Shown: piece by piece, positions 1-5,007 of the stretch
Position numbering within the stretch: position 1 is the stretch's first letter
Layout: the number at the start of each line of letters is the position of its first letter
Source: an uncultured Oscillospiraceae bacterium
Lineage (GTDB): Bacteria > Bacillota > Clostridia > Oscillospirales > Acutalibacteraceae
Assembly: GCA_900552985.1 (NCBI GenBank)
Contig: USBP01000138.1
Span: 1-5,007, forward strand
DNA: 5,007 nucleotides
Reading direction: 5' to 3'
The notes under the pieces: model-generated
The model's database searches: none
What the model was told of the DNA's origin: nothing
What the model saw: the letters and a program-made list of their open reading frames with translations, nothing else
Translations under genes and position numbers: made by a program

Positions 1-816
1 GGCGGCTATGTCAGCGGGCCGGTGCTGCGTATGGCGGCAAAGCTGGGCTTCAAAACGGCGATCCATGAGCAGAATGCATTCCCCGGCAAAACCAATAAGG
101 TGCTCGCCGGCGAGGTTGACCGGGTGATGCTTACGGTGCAGGAGGCCGAGCAACACCTGCATCCCAAGCAGCCCTGCGTTGTCACCGGCCTTCCGGTGCG
201 GGGAGAGCTGCTGCGTGCGGACCGCACGCTTTCCCGCTTTGAGCTGGGGCTTGACGACCGCCCGCTGGTGCTCTCCATGGGCGGAAGCTTGGGCGCGGAA
301 GCAATTAACCGCGCGATGGTGGATGTAATCGCCCGCTTTCACGAAAAAGCGGATTGCTACTTTATGCATGCAATGGGCCAGTACGGCTTGTGGGTGCGGG
401 ATGCACTCAAGGAGAAAGGGGTTGATCTGGCAAAGGAAAAGCATGTGGTCATCCGGGAATACATCGACGATATGTATCGCTGCATGGCGGCGGCGGATGT
501 GGTCATCTGCCGCTCCGGCGCAAGCTCCCTGAGCGAAATCGAGGCGATGGGCAGGGCGTCCATTCTGATCCCCTCGCCCAATGTGGCGGAAAATCATCAG
601 TATCATAATGCGATGGCGCTTGTCTCCAGGGAGGCGGCCGTATTGATTGAGGAAAAGGAGCTGACCGGCGAGCGCTTGGCTCAGGAGCTTGACCGGCTGC
701 TCAGAGACCCTGCGCGCCGTAATCGCCTTGCCGAAAATGCGAAACGCTTGGCGATCACGGATGCGAATGAGCGTATTTATCGGGTTATTATGGATCTGGC
801 CGGGCAGGGGGCATAG
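1..816 (+). CDS. murG: MurG, lipid II synthase (5' end outside window)
   Basis: MurG is UDP-GlcNAc:undecaprenyl-pyrophosphoryl-MurNAc-pentapeptide transferase, the GT-B glycosyltransferase that turns lipid I into lipid II on the inner face of the membrane. The reading frame is open from base 1 and ends at TAG 814-816, giving 271 visible residues. The family is usually about 360 residues, so roughly 90-100 N-terminal residues lie upstream. Visible marks, in partial numbering, are GGYVSGPV (1-8), the acceptor-side HEQN (22-25), the second-domain loop GGSLGAEAIN (94-103), SGASSLSEIEAMG (172-184) and the UDP-GlcNAc-site motif PSPNVAENHQ (191-200). These motifs are known for the family. The frame is intact and no membrane helix is visible, as expected for a peripheral protein. 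murA follows after 139 bases. The identification is firm; only the start cannot be seen. Confidence 0.97.
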   Translation, partial: GGYVSGPVLRMAAKLGFKTAIHEQNAFPGKTNKVLAGEVDRVMLTVQEAEQHLHPKQPCVVTGLPVRGELLRADRTLSRFELGLDDRPLVLSMGGSLGAEAINRAMVDVIARFHEKADCYFMHAMGQYGLWVRDALKEKGVDLAKEKHVVIREYIDDMYRCMAAADVVICRSGASSLSEIEAMGRASILIPSPNVAENHQYHNAMALVSREAAVLIEEKELTGERLAQELDRLLRDPARRNRLAENAKRLAITDANERIYRVIMDLAGQGA

Positions 817-838
817 CAAGCCAGGCTTTTGCCGCTTG
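817..838 (+). other. small hairpin directly after murG stop
   Basis: CAAGC (817-821) pairs with GCTTG (834-838) and GGC (824-826) with GCC (831-833), around a TTTT loop and a two-base CA bulge. It starts on the base after the murG stop. No T-run follows, so it is not a standard intrinsic terminator; it could slow polymerase or protect the murG 3' end. This is structure seen by eye only. Confidence 0.35.
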
Positions 839-892
839 ATGACCACCGCACCGGTTCTCTGAAACGCAATCACGCATACCTTTGCGCACGCA

Positions 893-901
893 TAGTATAC
901 T
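893..901 (+). promoter_or_regulatory. possible -10 element upstream of murA
   Basis: TAGTATACT contains TATACT (896-901), which is 5 of 6 bases of the sigma-A -10 consensus, and an 8-base palindrome AGTATACT (894-901). No acceptable -35 box lies 16-18 bases upstream, so a promoter is only possible. The 9-mer differs by one base from the two TAGTATATT copies ahead of ftsZ (3223 and 3253). Confidence 0.2.
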
Positions 902-940
902 GCAGGGCGGCAAAAACGGCCCGCTTGTGTTTTTTATGCG

Positions 941-946
941 AAAGGG
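941..946 (+). promoter_or_regulatory. ribosome binding site of murA
   Basis: AAAGGG lies nine bases before ATG 956. It supports that start, which also gives the N-terminus expected of MurA (M-E-K-I-V-I-E-G-G). Confidence 0.7.
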
Positions 947-955
947 TGTGCGACA

Positions 956-2222
956 ATGGAAAAAATCGTGATTGAGGGCGGGAAACGCCTGAGCGGGGAG
1001 CTGAGAGTACACGGCTCCAAAAACAGCGCCCTGCCGATTCTTGCGGCTGCCGTTTTGACCACAAAGCCTTGCGTCATACATAATTGCCCTATGCTGACGG
1101 ATGTAGACGCGGCGATACGGATTTTAACCTATCTCGGCTGTAAGGTGGAGCGGGAAGGGCACACGGTAACGGTGGATGCCGCCAATATCGAACGCGCCGA
1201 TATCCCGGATCACCTGATGCGGGAGATGCGCTCTTCCGTTGTTTTTCTGGGCCCGATGCTGGCGCGGATGGGTAAGGCGAGCCTCTCCACGCCCGGCGGC
1301 TGTGAAATTGGCCTCAGGCCGATTGACCTGCATCTCTCCGCTATGCGGCAGCTTGGCGTGGAGATTCAGGAGGAGCACGGCCGTCTGGAGTGCATCTGCC
1401 CTGAGCGGATGAAGGGTGCAAAGATCGCGCTTTCTTTCCCCAGCGTCGGCGCGACGGAAAATATCATGCTCGCCGCTGCCACGGCGCAGGGGCAGACTGT
1501 GCTTGTCAACGCAGCGCGTGAGCCGGAAATCAGTGATCTGGCAGATTTCCTCAACGGATGCGGCGCACGGATTCACGGCGCAGGCGAGGGTACCATCGTT
1601 ATCAACGGGGTAAACGCGCTCTCCGGCACGGAGCACACTGTGATTCCAGACCGGATTACGGCTGCGACTTATATGGCCGCCGCCGCAGTGACGCACGGAC
1701 ATCTGACGCTGCGTGATATCATACCGGCGCACCTTGGGCCTGTGATCCCGGTAATGGAGGAAGCGGGCTGCGATATCAGCATCTGTGCGAGGGATCTGAC
1801 GCTTAGCGCGCCGCCCCGGCTGCGGCGGGTGCATACAGTGCGCACGATGCCCTACCCCGGGTTCCCGACGGATGCGCAGGCGCCTGTGATGGCCATGACG
1901 GCGATTGCGGACGGCACCAGCGTAATCATTGAAAATATTTTTGAGAGCCGGTATAAGCATGTCAGCGAGCTGGTTCGGCTGGGCGCCCACATCAAGGTGG
2001 AAGGGCGCGTGGCGGTGGTGGAGGGCGTGCCCTTCCTGTCGGGAGCGCCGGTTGCGGGGAGGCTCTTCCCTTGTGGTCGCCGGGCTTTCCGCCTGCGGCA
2101 CAACGGAGATTACGGAGATCCGGCATATTGACCGTGGATATGAAAAAATTGAGGAAAGCCTCCAGCAAATCGGGGCACAAATCAAAAGGGAGGCCTGTGA
2201 GGATGCAGAAAATACCGTATAA
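956..2222 (+). pseudogene. murA: MurA, UDP-GlcNAc enolpyruvyl transferase, frameshifted near the 3' end
   Basis: MurA transfers enolpyruvate from PEP to UDP-GlcNAc in the cytoplasm, the first committed step of peptidoglycan synthesis and the target of fosfomycin. The first frame (956-2131, 391 residues) carries substrate-site K22-N23 in SKNSALP, catalytic C116 (E. coli Cys115) in STPGGCEIGLRP, R121, and D306 in PGFPTDAQ. Up to GAPV (363-366) it matches the family, but its last 25 residues do not. The expected ending resumes in the next frame from TTG 2052: [12 protein letters not shown], then HIDRGYEKI, stopping at TAA 2220-2222. Homologs have about four more residues (x-A-x-D) between GAPV and LR, so about 14 bases are missing. 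Repaired, the protein would be about 426 residues, normal for the family. As written, it lacks the C-terminal active-site Arg of HIDRG and is probably inactive. Either a real mutation or a sequence error is possible. The clostridial cluster has ftsQ next, overlapping the repaired 3' end by 20 bases. Confidence 0.93.
2184..2193 (+). promoter_or_regulatory. ribosome binding site deciding the ftsQ start
   Basis: AAAAGGGAGG is a near-ideal Shine-Dalgarno sequence nine bases before ATG 2203. It lies inside the 3' coding end of murA. It favours ATG 2203 over the earlier in-frame ATG codons at 2071 and 2140, whose extra residues overlap murA and do not look like FtsQ. Confidence 0.8.
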
Positions 2223-3186
2223 CGCAAAGCTGGGAGGCAAACCGGCTGCACTTGGGCAAAAGGGGGAGGGCGCCCTTTCCCGTGATGAGCAAAGGCGGGC
2301 GCAGCAGCTGCGGGTGCAGAAGAAGCGGCGCCGCAGAAAGCTGCTGCTCTTTGCCGTGCTGTTCCTGCTCATCCTTGGCGTGGGAACGGTGCTGATATTG
2401 TTTGTGTTTTTTCACATTACAGGCTTTGAGGTGCAGGGCAACAGCCGTTATACCGCCGAGGAGGTGATCGGGGCCTCGGGCATTGCCGAGGGAGAAAACC
2501 TCTTTCTCTGCAATACAGAGAAGGCCGCCGCACGGATAACGGAAAAACTTCCTTATGTGGAGTCGGTATCCATCGAGCGTCGCCTGCCGGACAAGCTGGT
2601 GATCACTGTTGAAGAGGCGCAGCTTAAGCTCGCCGTCCAGCAGGGGAATTCCTATTTAATCTTGACGGGCAGCGGCAAGGTGCTGGAGATCGGGGCAACC
2701 GAGCTGCCGGAGGGGGCCGTCCTGCTCAAGGGGGTCAGGGTGAAGAGCGCCACGCCCGGCCAGCAGGCCAGCTTCCCTCCGGAGACGACTGCGCAGACGC
2801 AAACGGAAAGCGGAAATCAGACGCAGGAAACAACACAGCCGCAGGCGCCGGTGCAGTCTGCAAGCAAAACGGTGCTGGATCATTTGTTGCAGGCAGTGCA
2901 GCAGGCGGGTTTTTCCGGTATCACGCAAATTGACCTGACTGACCCGGAGGATATTCGTCTGACCTATCAGGGGCGTATAGAGCTTCTTCTGGGGGAAGAT
3001 GACGGGCTTGCACAGAAATTATCGCTTGGGATGGAGGTTATTGCACGGGAGGAAGAAAACAACCCCGAGCCGAAGGGCGTCCTCAACCTGACCATACCAA
3101 AGAAAGCCTTTTTCCGTGAGACCGTCGAGCCCGAAACAAAGGCTGTGCCGACGCAGGCGGAAACACAGGCAAAGCCCGCCGCATAA
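2203..3186 (+). CDS. ftsQ: FtsQ/DivIB-type cell division protein
   Basis: This bitopic membrane protein belongs to the divisome, where FtsQ/DivIB partners FtsL and FtsB/DivIC and helps control septal wall synthesis. From ATG 2203 it has 327 residues: a basic cytoplasmic tail (1-46, ending K-K-R-R-R-R-K), one membrane helix (about 47-70), and a POTRA domain (about 72-138) opening with [14 protein letters not shown] and containing [22 protein letters not shown] beta-rich domain follows (about 139-300), then a polar tail rich in T, Q, E and P. The beta domain is interrupted at about 191-222 by a Q/T/P-rich stretch, probably disordered. The order of parts is characteristic of the family. The start is set by a strong ribosome binding site. 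The gene overlaps the 3' end of murA, implying one transcript and possible translational coupling. The alternative name divIB fits equally well. I am sure of the family, less so of the exact role of the insert. Confidence 0.93.
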   Translation: MQKIPYNAKLGGKPAALGQKGEGALSRDEQRRAQQLRVQKKRRRRKLLLFAVLFLLILGVGTVLILFVFFHITGFEVQGNSRYTAEEVIGASGIAEGENLFLCNTEKAAARITEKLPYVESVSIERRLPDKLVITVEEAQLKLAVQQGNSYLILTGSGKVLEIGATELPEGAVLLKGVRVKSATPGQQASFPPETTAQTQTESGNQTQETTQPQAPVQSASKTVLDHLLQAVQQAGFSGITQIDLTDPEDIRLTYQGRIELLLGEDDGLAQKLSLGMEVIAREEENNPEPKGVLNLTIPKKAFFRETVEPETKAVPTQAETQAKPAA

Positions 3187-3222
3187 GGAGCCCATGCCGA
3201 AAAAATATCCGAATTCTTTTTA

Positions 3223-3261
3223 TAGTATATTGAATTTTGACACCCGCCGTGTTAGTATATT
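3223..3261 (+). repeat. 9-base direct repeat TAGTATATT, two copies 30 bases apart
   Basis: TAGTATATT occurs exactly at 3223-3231 and 3253-3261, so the copies lie on the same face of the helix about three turns apart. They flank the TTGACA -35 box of the presumed ftsZ promoter. The second copy is part of the palindrome at 3252-3266. A paired binding site is an inference. Confidence 0.55.
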
Positions 3262-3267
3262 ACTAAT
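3237..3267 (+). promoter_or_regulatory. probable ftsZ promoter
   Basis: TTGACA (3237-3242) is a perfect sigma-A -35 box in an AT-rich stretch, following AT-rich bases that could act as an UP element. The -10 box is ambiguous: TATATT (3256-3261) has the best sequence but only a 13-base spacer, TATTAC (3258-3263) has 15, TACTAA (3261-3266) has 18. The leader to ATG 3376 would be about 100 bases. The 189-base gap and the terminator after ftsZ suggest that ftsZ can be transcribed on its own. Confidence 0.6.
3252..3266. promoter_or_regulatory. perfect palindrome at the ftsZ promoter, operator-like
   Basis: TTAGTATATTACTAA is a perfect inverted repeat of 6-base arms (TTAGTA and TACTAA) around TAT. 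It covers the -10 region of the presumed ftsZ promoter, where a bound dimeric repressor would block polymerase. The sequence shows the symmetry; the regulator is unknown. Confidence 0.5.
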
Positions 3268-3361
3268 CGCTTTGTAGCTTTATGCCAAGCTGCCAGTTTG
3301 GGGAGTTCTCCGGCGCGAGCGGATTGGCGTGATTTTAGGTGTTTCAGTGAGATTGTGCAAT

Positions 3362-3367
3362 AGGGGG
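3362..3367 (+). promoter_or_regulatory. ribosome binding site deciding the ftsZ start
   Basis: AGGGGG lies eight bases before ATG 3376 but only two bases before the in-frame GTG 3370. The spacing selects ATG 3376, which gives the N-terminus M-P-F-E-I-D. Confidence 0.7.
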
Positions 3368-3375
3368 ACGTGCAA

Positions 3376-4593
3376 ATGCCGTTTGAGATTGATAACGACT
3401 TTGAAAACGTAGTGCAGATAAAAGTAATCGGTGTAGGCGGCGGCGGTGGAAACGCCGTCAACCGTATGGTGCGCTCCGGCGTGCAGGGTGTGGAGTTTAT
3501 CTCTGTAAATACGGACCGGCAGGTGCTCAACCATTCCCAGGCGACGCATAAAATTCAAATTGGGGAAAAAACGACGCATGGCCAGGGCGCAGGGGCACGG
3601 CCGGAGATTGGCCAGCGCGCTGCGGAGGAGAGCCATGACCTGATTGCCGATGCGCTCAAGGGCACAGATATGGTTTTCATTACTGCCGGTATGGGCGGCG
3701 GCACAGGTACCGGTGCGGCGCCCGTGATTGCACAACTCGCCAAGGAGATGGGGATTCTCACCGTTGGCATCGTAACAAAGCCCTTCCACTTTGAGGGCCG
3801 CCGCCGTATGGCACAGGCTGAGCAGGGCATTGCCGAGCTTTCCCAGCATGTGGACAGCCTTGTCATCATCCCGAATGAACGCCTGAAATTTGTTTCTGAT
3901 AAAAAAATTACCCTTGCCAATGCCTTCGACGAAGCAGATGGCGTGTTGCTTCAGGGGGTGAAGAGCATCTCCGAGCTGATTAAGGTGCCGGGCTTTATCA
4001 ACCTGGATTTTGCGGATGTGACCGCTGTTATGAAAGATGCGGGGCACGCACACATGGGTGTGGGCCGCGCCAGTGGCAAGGATAAAGCGGAGGAGGCCGC
4101 TAATGCGGCTGTTTCCAGTCCGCTTCTGGAGACCTCCATCCATGGAGCGCATGGCGTGATTATCAGCATTACTTCCTCTGATGATATCGGGCTGGAGGAT
4201 GTGGAGGCGGCCTCTGAGATCATCGCGCAGGAGGCGCACCCGGATGCGACGATTATCTGGGGCGTTTCCTTTGACGATATGCTGGAGGATGAAATGGTGG
4301 TAACGGTCGTCGCCACAGGCTTTGGGGAGGAGGAGGCTTCCACCGCTGTGCCAGAGCAGGCTGCGGCGCAGCAAACGCCTGCCGGGGAAAAGACCCCCTT
4401 TGACGAAGCAATGGAGAAGGGTGAAGCTGCCTTGCAGGCGGAAGAGGCAGCCCATAAGATGGAGCCTGCCGCCCAGCCGCAGCAGGAGCAGGCAAAGCCG
4501 TCGCGCCGCCCGGCCCCGCCCGCTAAAAACCCCTACGGGCCGGAGGATGACGGGTATTTTGATATTCTGAGCATTTTCAAAGGGAACAAATAA
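3376..4593 (+). CDS. ftsZ: FtsZ, tubulin-like cell division GTPase
   Basis: FtsZ polymerises with GTP into the Z-ring at mid-cell and recruits the divisome. The 405-residue protein has the full core: nucleotide loop [13 protein letters not shown] (19-31), VNTDRQ (44-49), the tubulin signature [12 protein letters not shown] (105-116), [11 protein letters not shown] (135-145), and the T7 catalytic loop NLDFAD (209-214), whose Asp residues complete the active site of the next subunit. The C-terminal domain follows to about ATGF (313-316). A flexible linker rich in A, Q, E and P (about 317-385) precedes the terminal peptide, which reads [14 protein letters not shown] rather than the common D-x-x-x-IPAFLRRR form. 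The usual GAGANPE reads GAGARPE here (R75). The length is normal. The gene has its own probable promoter upstream and a terminator 48 bases downstream. No ftsA precedes it. The family assignment is certain. Confidence 0.98.
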   Translation: MPFEIDNDFENVVQIKVIGVGGGGGNAVNRMVRSGVQGVEFISVNTDRQVLNHSQATHKIQIGEKTTHGQGAGARPEIGQRAAEESHDLIADALKGTDMVFITAGMGGGTGTGAAPVIAQLAKEMGILTVGIVTKPFHFEGRRRMAQAEQGIAELSQHVDSLVIIPNERLKFVSDKKITLANAFDEADGVLLQGVKSISELIKVPGFINLDFADVTAVMKDAGHAHMGVGRASGKDKAEEAANAAVSSPLLETSIHGAHGVIISITSSDDIGLEDVEAASEIIAQEAHPDATIIWGVSFDDMLEDEMVVTVVATGFGEEEASTAVPEQAAAQQTPAGEKTPFDEAMEKGEAALQAEEAAHKMEPAAQPQQEQAKPSRRPAPPAKNPYGPEDDGYFDILSIFKGNK

Positions 4594-4595
4594 AA

Positions 4596-4631
4596 TTAGA
4601 TTCCAGATGTCAGATTTTGGATATCAGATAT
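4596..4631. repeat. short CAGAT-rich repeat before the terminator
   Basis: CAGAT occurs at 4604, 4611 and 4625, and ATATCAGATAT (4621-4631) is an 11-base palindrome. GATTTTGG (4613-4620) is the inverse of CCAAAATC (4702-4709) on the other side of the terminator, and TTAGAT (4596-4601) of ATCTAA (4686-4691). The terminator thus sits inside a loose inverted-repeat frame. Confidence 0.4.
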
Positions 4632-4641
4632 GGTTGCGCTT

Positions 4642-4670
4642 AAGCCCTGCCTTTGTGGCAGGGCTTCCTT
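4642..4670 (+). terminator. rho-independent terminator of ftsZ
   Basis: AAGCCCTGCC (4642-4651) pairs perfectly over 10 bases with GGCAGGGCTT (4657-4666) around a TTTGT loop. The stem ends in TT and is followed by a T-rich but interrupted tract (CCTTATT). It lies 48 bases after the ftsZ stop and ends the transcript in the ftsZ direction. The other strand has no T-run. Confidence 0.88.
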
Positions 4671-4716
4671 ATTCCCGTATCCAGCATCTAACTTCCACAG
4701 CCCAAAATCCAGCGTA

Positions 4717-4744
4717 GTAGGGTCGGGTCTTGATCCGACCCTAC
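4717..4744. repeat. hairpin repeat unit 1
   Basis: GTAGGGTCGG (4717-4726) is a perfect inverse of CCGACCCTAC (4735-4744). A G-T and a T-A pair extend the stem to 12 pairs, leaving a CTTG loop (4729-4732). There is no T-run on either side, so it is not a terminator. It has a related copy 39 bases downstream. Confidence 0.7.
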
Positions 4745-4755
4745 AATCAACTTTC

Positions 4756-4783
4756 GTAGGGAACGGTCTTGATCATTCCGGCC
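4756..4783. repeat. hairpin repeat unit 2, partly decayed copy of unit 1
   Basis: GTAGGG plus GGTCTTGATC repeat the layout of unit 1, with 16 of the first 20 bases identical. The CTTG loop (4768-4771) is kept. Two pairs of the stem have changed on both sides: T-A became A-T (4762 with 4777) and C-G became A-T (4763 with 4776). The base of the stem and the pair 4764/4775 no longer match. Confidence 0.6.
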
Positions 4784-4872
4784 CAGCGTGACTTGCAAGC
4801 CGTTTAGTGCCTCAAACGTAACGATAGGCCCAGGCGGCAATAGCTGACACCGGCTGCGTGCACGTGAGGGGA

Positions 4873-4896
4873 CTTTTTGGCCCGAAGGGCAAAAAG
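4873..4896. other. hairpin with T5/A5 arms
   Basis: CTTTTT (4873-4878) pairs with AAAAAG (4891-4896), then G pairs with C 4890 and CCC (4881-4883) with GGG (4887-4889), around a GAA loop and one bulged G. The T-run is on the 5' arm and the A-run on the 3' arm, the reverse of a terminator. The next stem begins where this one ends, so the two could stack. Confidence 0.6.
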
Positions 4897-4952
4897 CGAA
4901 CCTTCCCGCCTGTTTGAAGCCGCGTGAGCGGCTGAGTTCGGGAAGCGTTCGC
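4896..4952. other. long stem enclosing a GNRA-capped hairpin
   Basis: GCGAAC (4896-4901) pairs with GTTCGC (4947-4952) and CTTCCCG (4902-4908) with CGGGAAG (4939-4945), 13 pairs with C4946 bulged. Inside, AGCCGC (4918-4923) pairs with GCGGCT (4928-4933) around GTGA, a GNRA tetraloop in the plus-strand sense. Such a loop hints at a folded RNA. I did not recognise a known RNA family. Confidence 0.5.
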
Positions 4953-4959
4953 CGAACGC
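4945..4959. other. alternative hairpin competing with the long stem
   Basis: GCGTTC (4945-4950) pairs with GAACGC (4954-4959) around a GCC loop. It uses bases 4945-4952 that also close the long stem at 4896-4952, so both cannot form at once. Confidence 0.45.
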
Positions 4960-5007
4960 GCTGTGGTGTGGCAAATTGATATACCGCCGCCGCAGTGCCG
5001 TTCATAA

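Larger units (their letters stand above)
4594..5007. other. 414-base non-coding region with dense secondary structure
   Basis: No gene can be supported here. The region contains the ftsZ terminator, short CAGAT repeats, two related hairpins and a cluster of stems, listed separately. An open frame on the minus strand (5005 down to 4688, 105 codons) runs through all the hairpins, resembles no protein I recognise, and has no visible upstream region for a ribosome site. The make-up suggests a composite dispersed intergenic repeat or a structured RNA. Bases 4785-4872 hold only weak stems, such as CGTTT 4801-4805 with AAACG 4814-4818. Confidence 0.6.

Noticed and set aside
905..935. Terminator between murG and murA (GGGC/GCCC followed by six T)
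   Set aside because: The stem has only four pairs with a ten-base loop, and seven bases separate it from the T-run, so it is too weak.
2040..2070. Programmed ribosomal frameshift in murA
   Set aside because: A simple slip would still leave out about four family residues, including the conserved Asp before LR. A deletion explains both the missing residues and the frame change, and I see no convincing slippery site with a downstream structure.
2071..2202. Longer FtsQ start at ATG 2071 or 2140
   Set aside because: The added residues are murA coding sequence read in another frame, and the strong ribosome site points to ATG 2203.
3194..3277. 27-codon open frame after AAGGAG between ftsQ and ftsZ
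   Set aside because: The ribosome site is only three bases from the ATG, and the frame runs through the -35 box and palindrome of the ftsZ promoter. It is likely chance.
3280..4455. Long minus-strand open frame opposite ftsZ
   Set aside because: It is the antisense shadow of an unmistakable ftsZ and shows no recognisable domain.
4873..4896. Bidirectional terminator
   Set aside because: The T-run is on the 5' arm and the A-run on the 3' arm, opposite to what an intrinsic terminator needs on either strand.
4688..5005. 105-codon minus-strand open frame after ftsZ
   Set aside because: It covers every hairpin in the region, resembles no known protein to my eye, and is rich in R, S, P and G as expected of read-through of GC-rich non-coding DNA. 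It is probably a spurious frame in a repeat.

Overview
The window is a cell wall and cell division locus from a Gram-positive bacterium, most likely a moderately GC-rich member of the Clostridia (Oscillospirales or Ruminococcaceae-like). That placement is inferred from the gene order murG - murA - ftsQ/divIB - ftsZ, strong GGAGG-type ribosome binding sites, a murA inside the cluster and a DivIB-type membrane protein. I could not run a search to name the species.

Layout. Positions 1-816 hold the 3' three quarters of murG; the window starts inside the gene. A 139-base gap (817-955) has a small hairpin and weak promoter-like bases. murA runs from 956 to 2222 but is broken: its frame shifts at about 2051-2054, where comparison with the family suggests 14 bases are missing, so the open frame stops early at 2131. 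ftsQ/divIB (2203-3186) starts inside the 3' end of murA. A 189-base gap (3187-3375) carries a consensus -35 box, a perfect 15-base palindrome and a 9-base direct repeat spaced exactly 30 bases, and probably drives ftsZ (3376-4593). A strong rho-independent terminator follows at 4642-4670.

The last 414 bases (4594-5007) hold no convincing gene but are dense in secondary structure. They contain two related hairpins with a shared CTTG loop and compensatory base changes. They also contain a cluster of stems in which two arms compete for the same bases. This looks like a composite intergenic repeat or a structured RNA.

How the genes work together. MurA makes the first committed peptidoglycan precursor (enolpyruvyl-UDP-GlcNAc). 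MurG makes lipid II at the membrane. FtsQ/DivIB is a membrane scaffold of the division complex. FtsZ builds the Z-ring that places septal wall synthesis. No ftsA lies between ftsQ and ftsZ, and FtsZ ends in an unusual C-terminal peptide, so its membrane anchoring may differ from the textbook arrangement.
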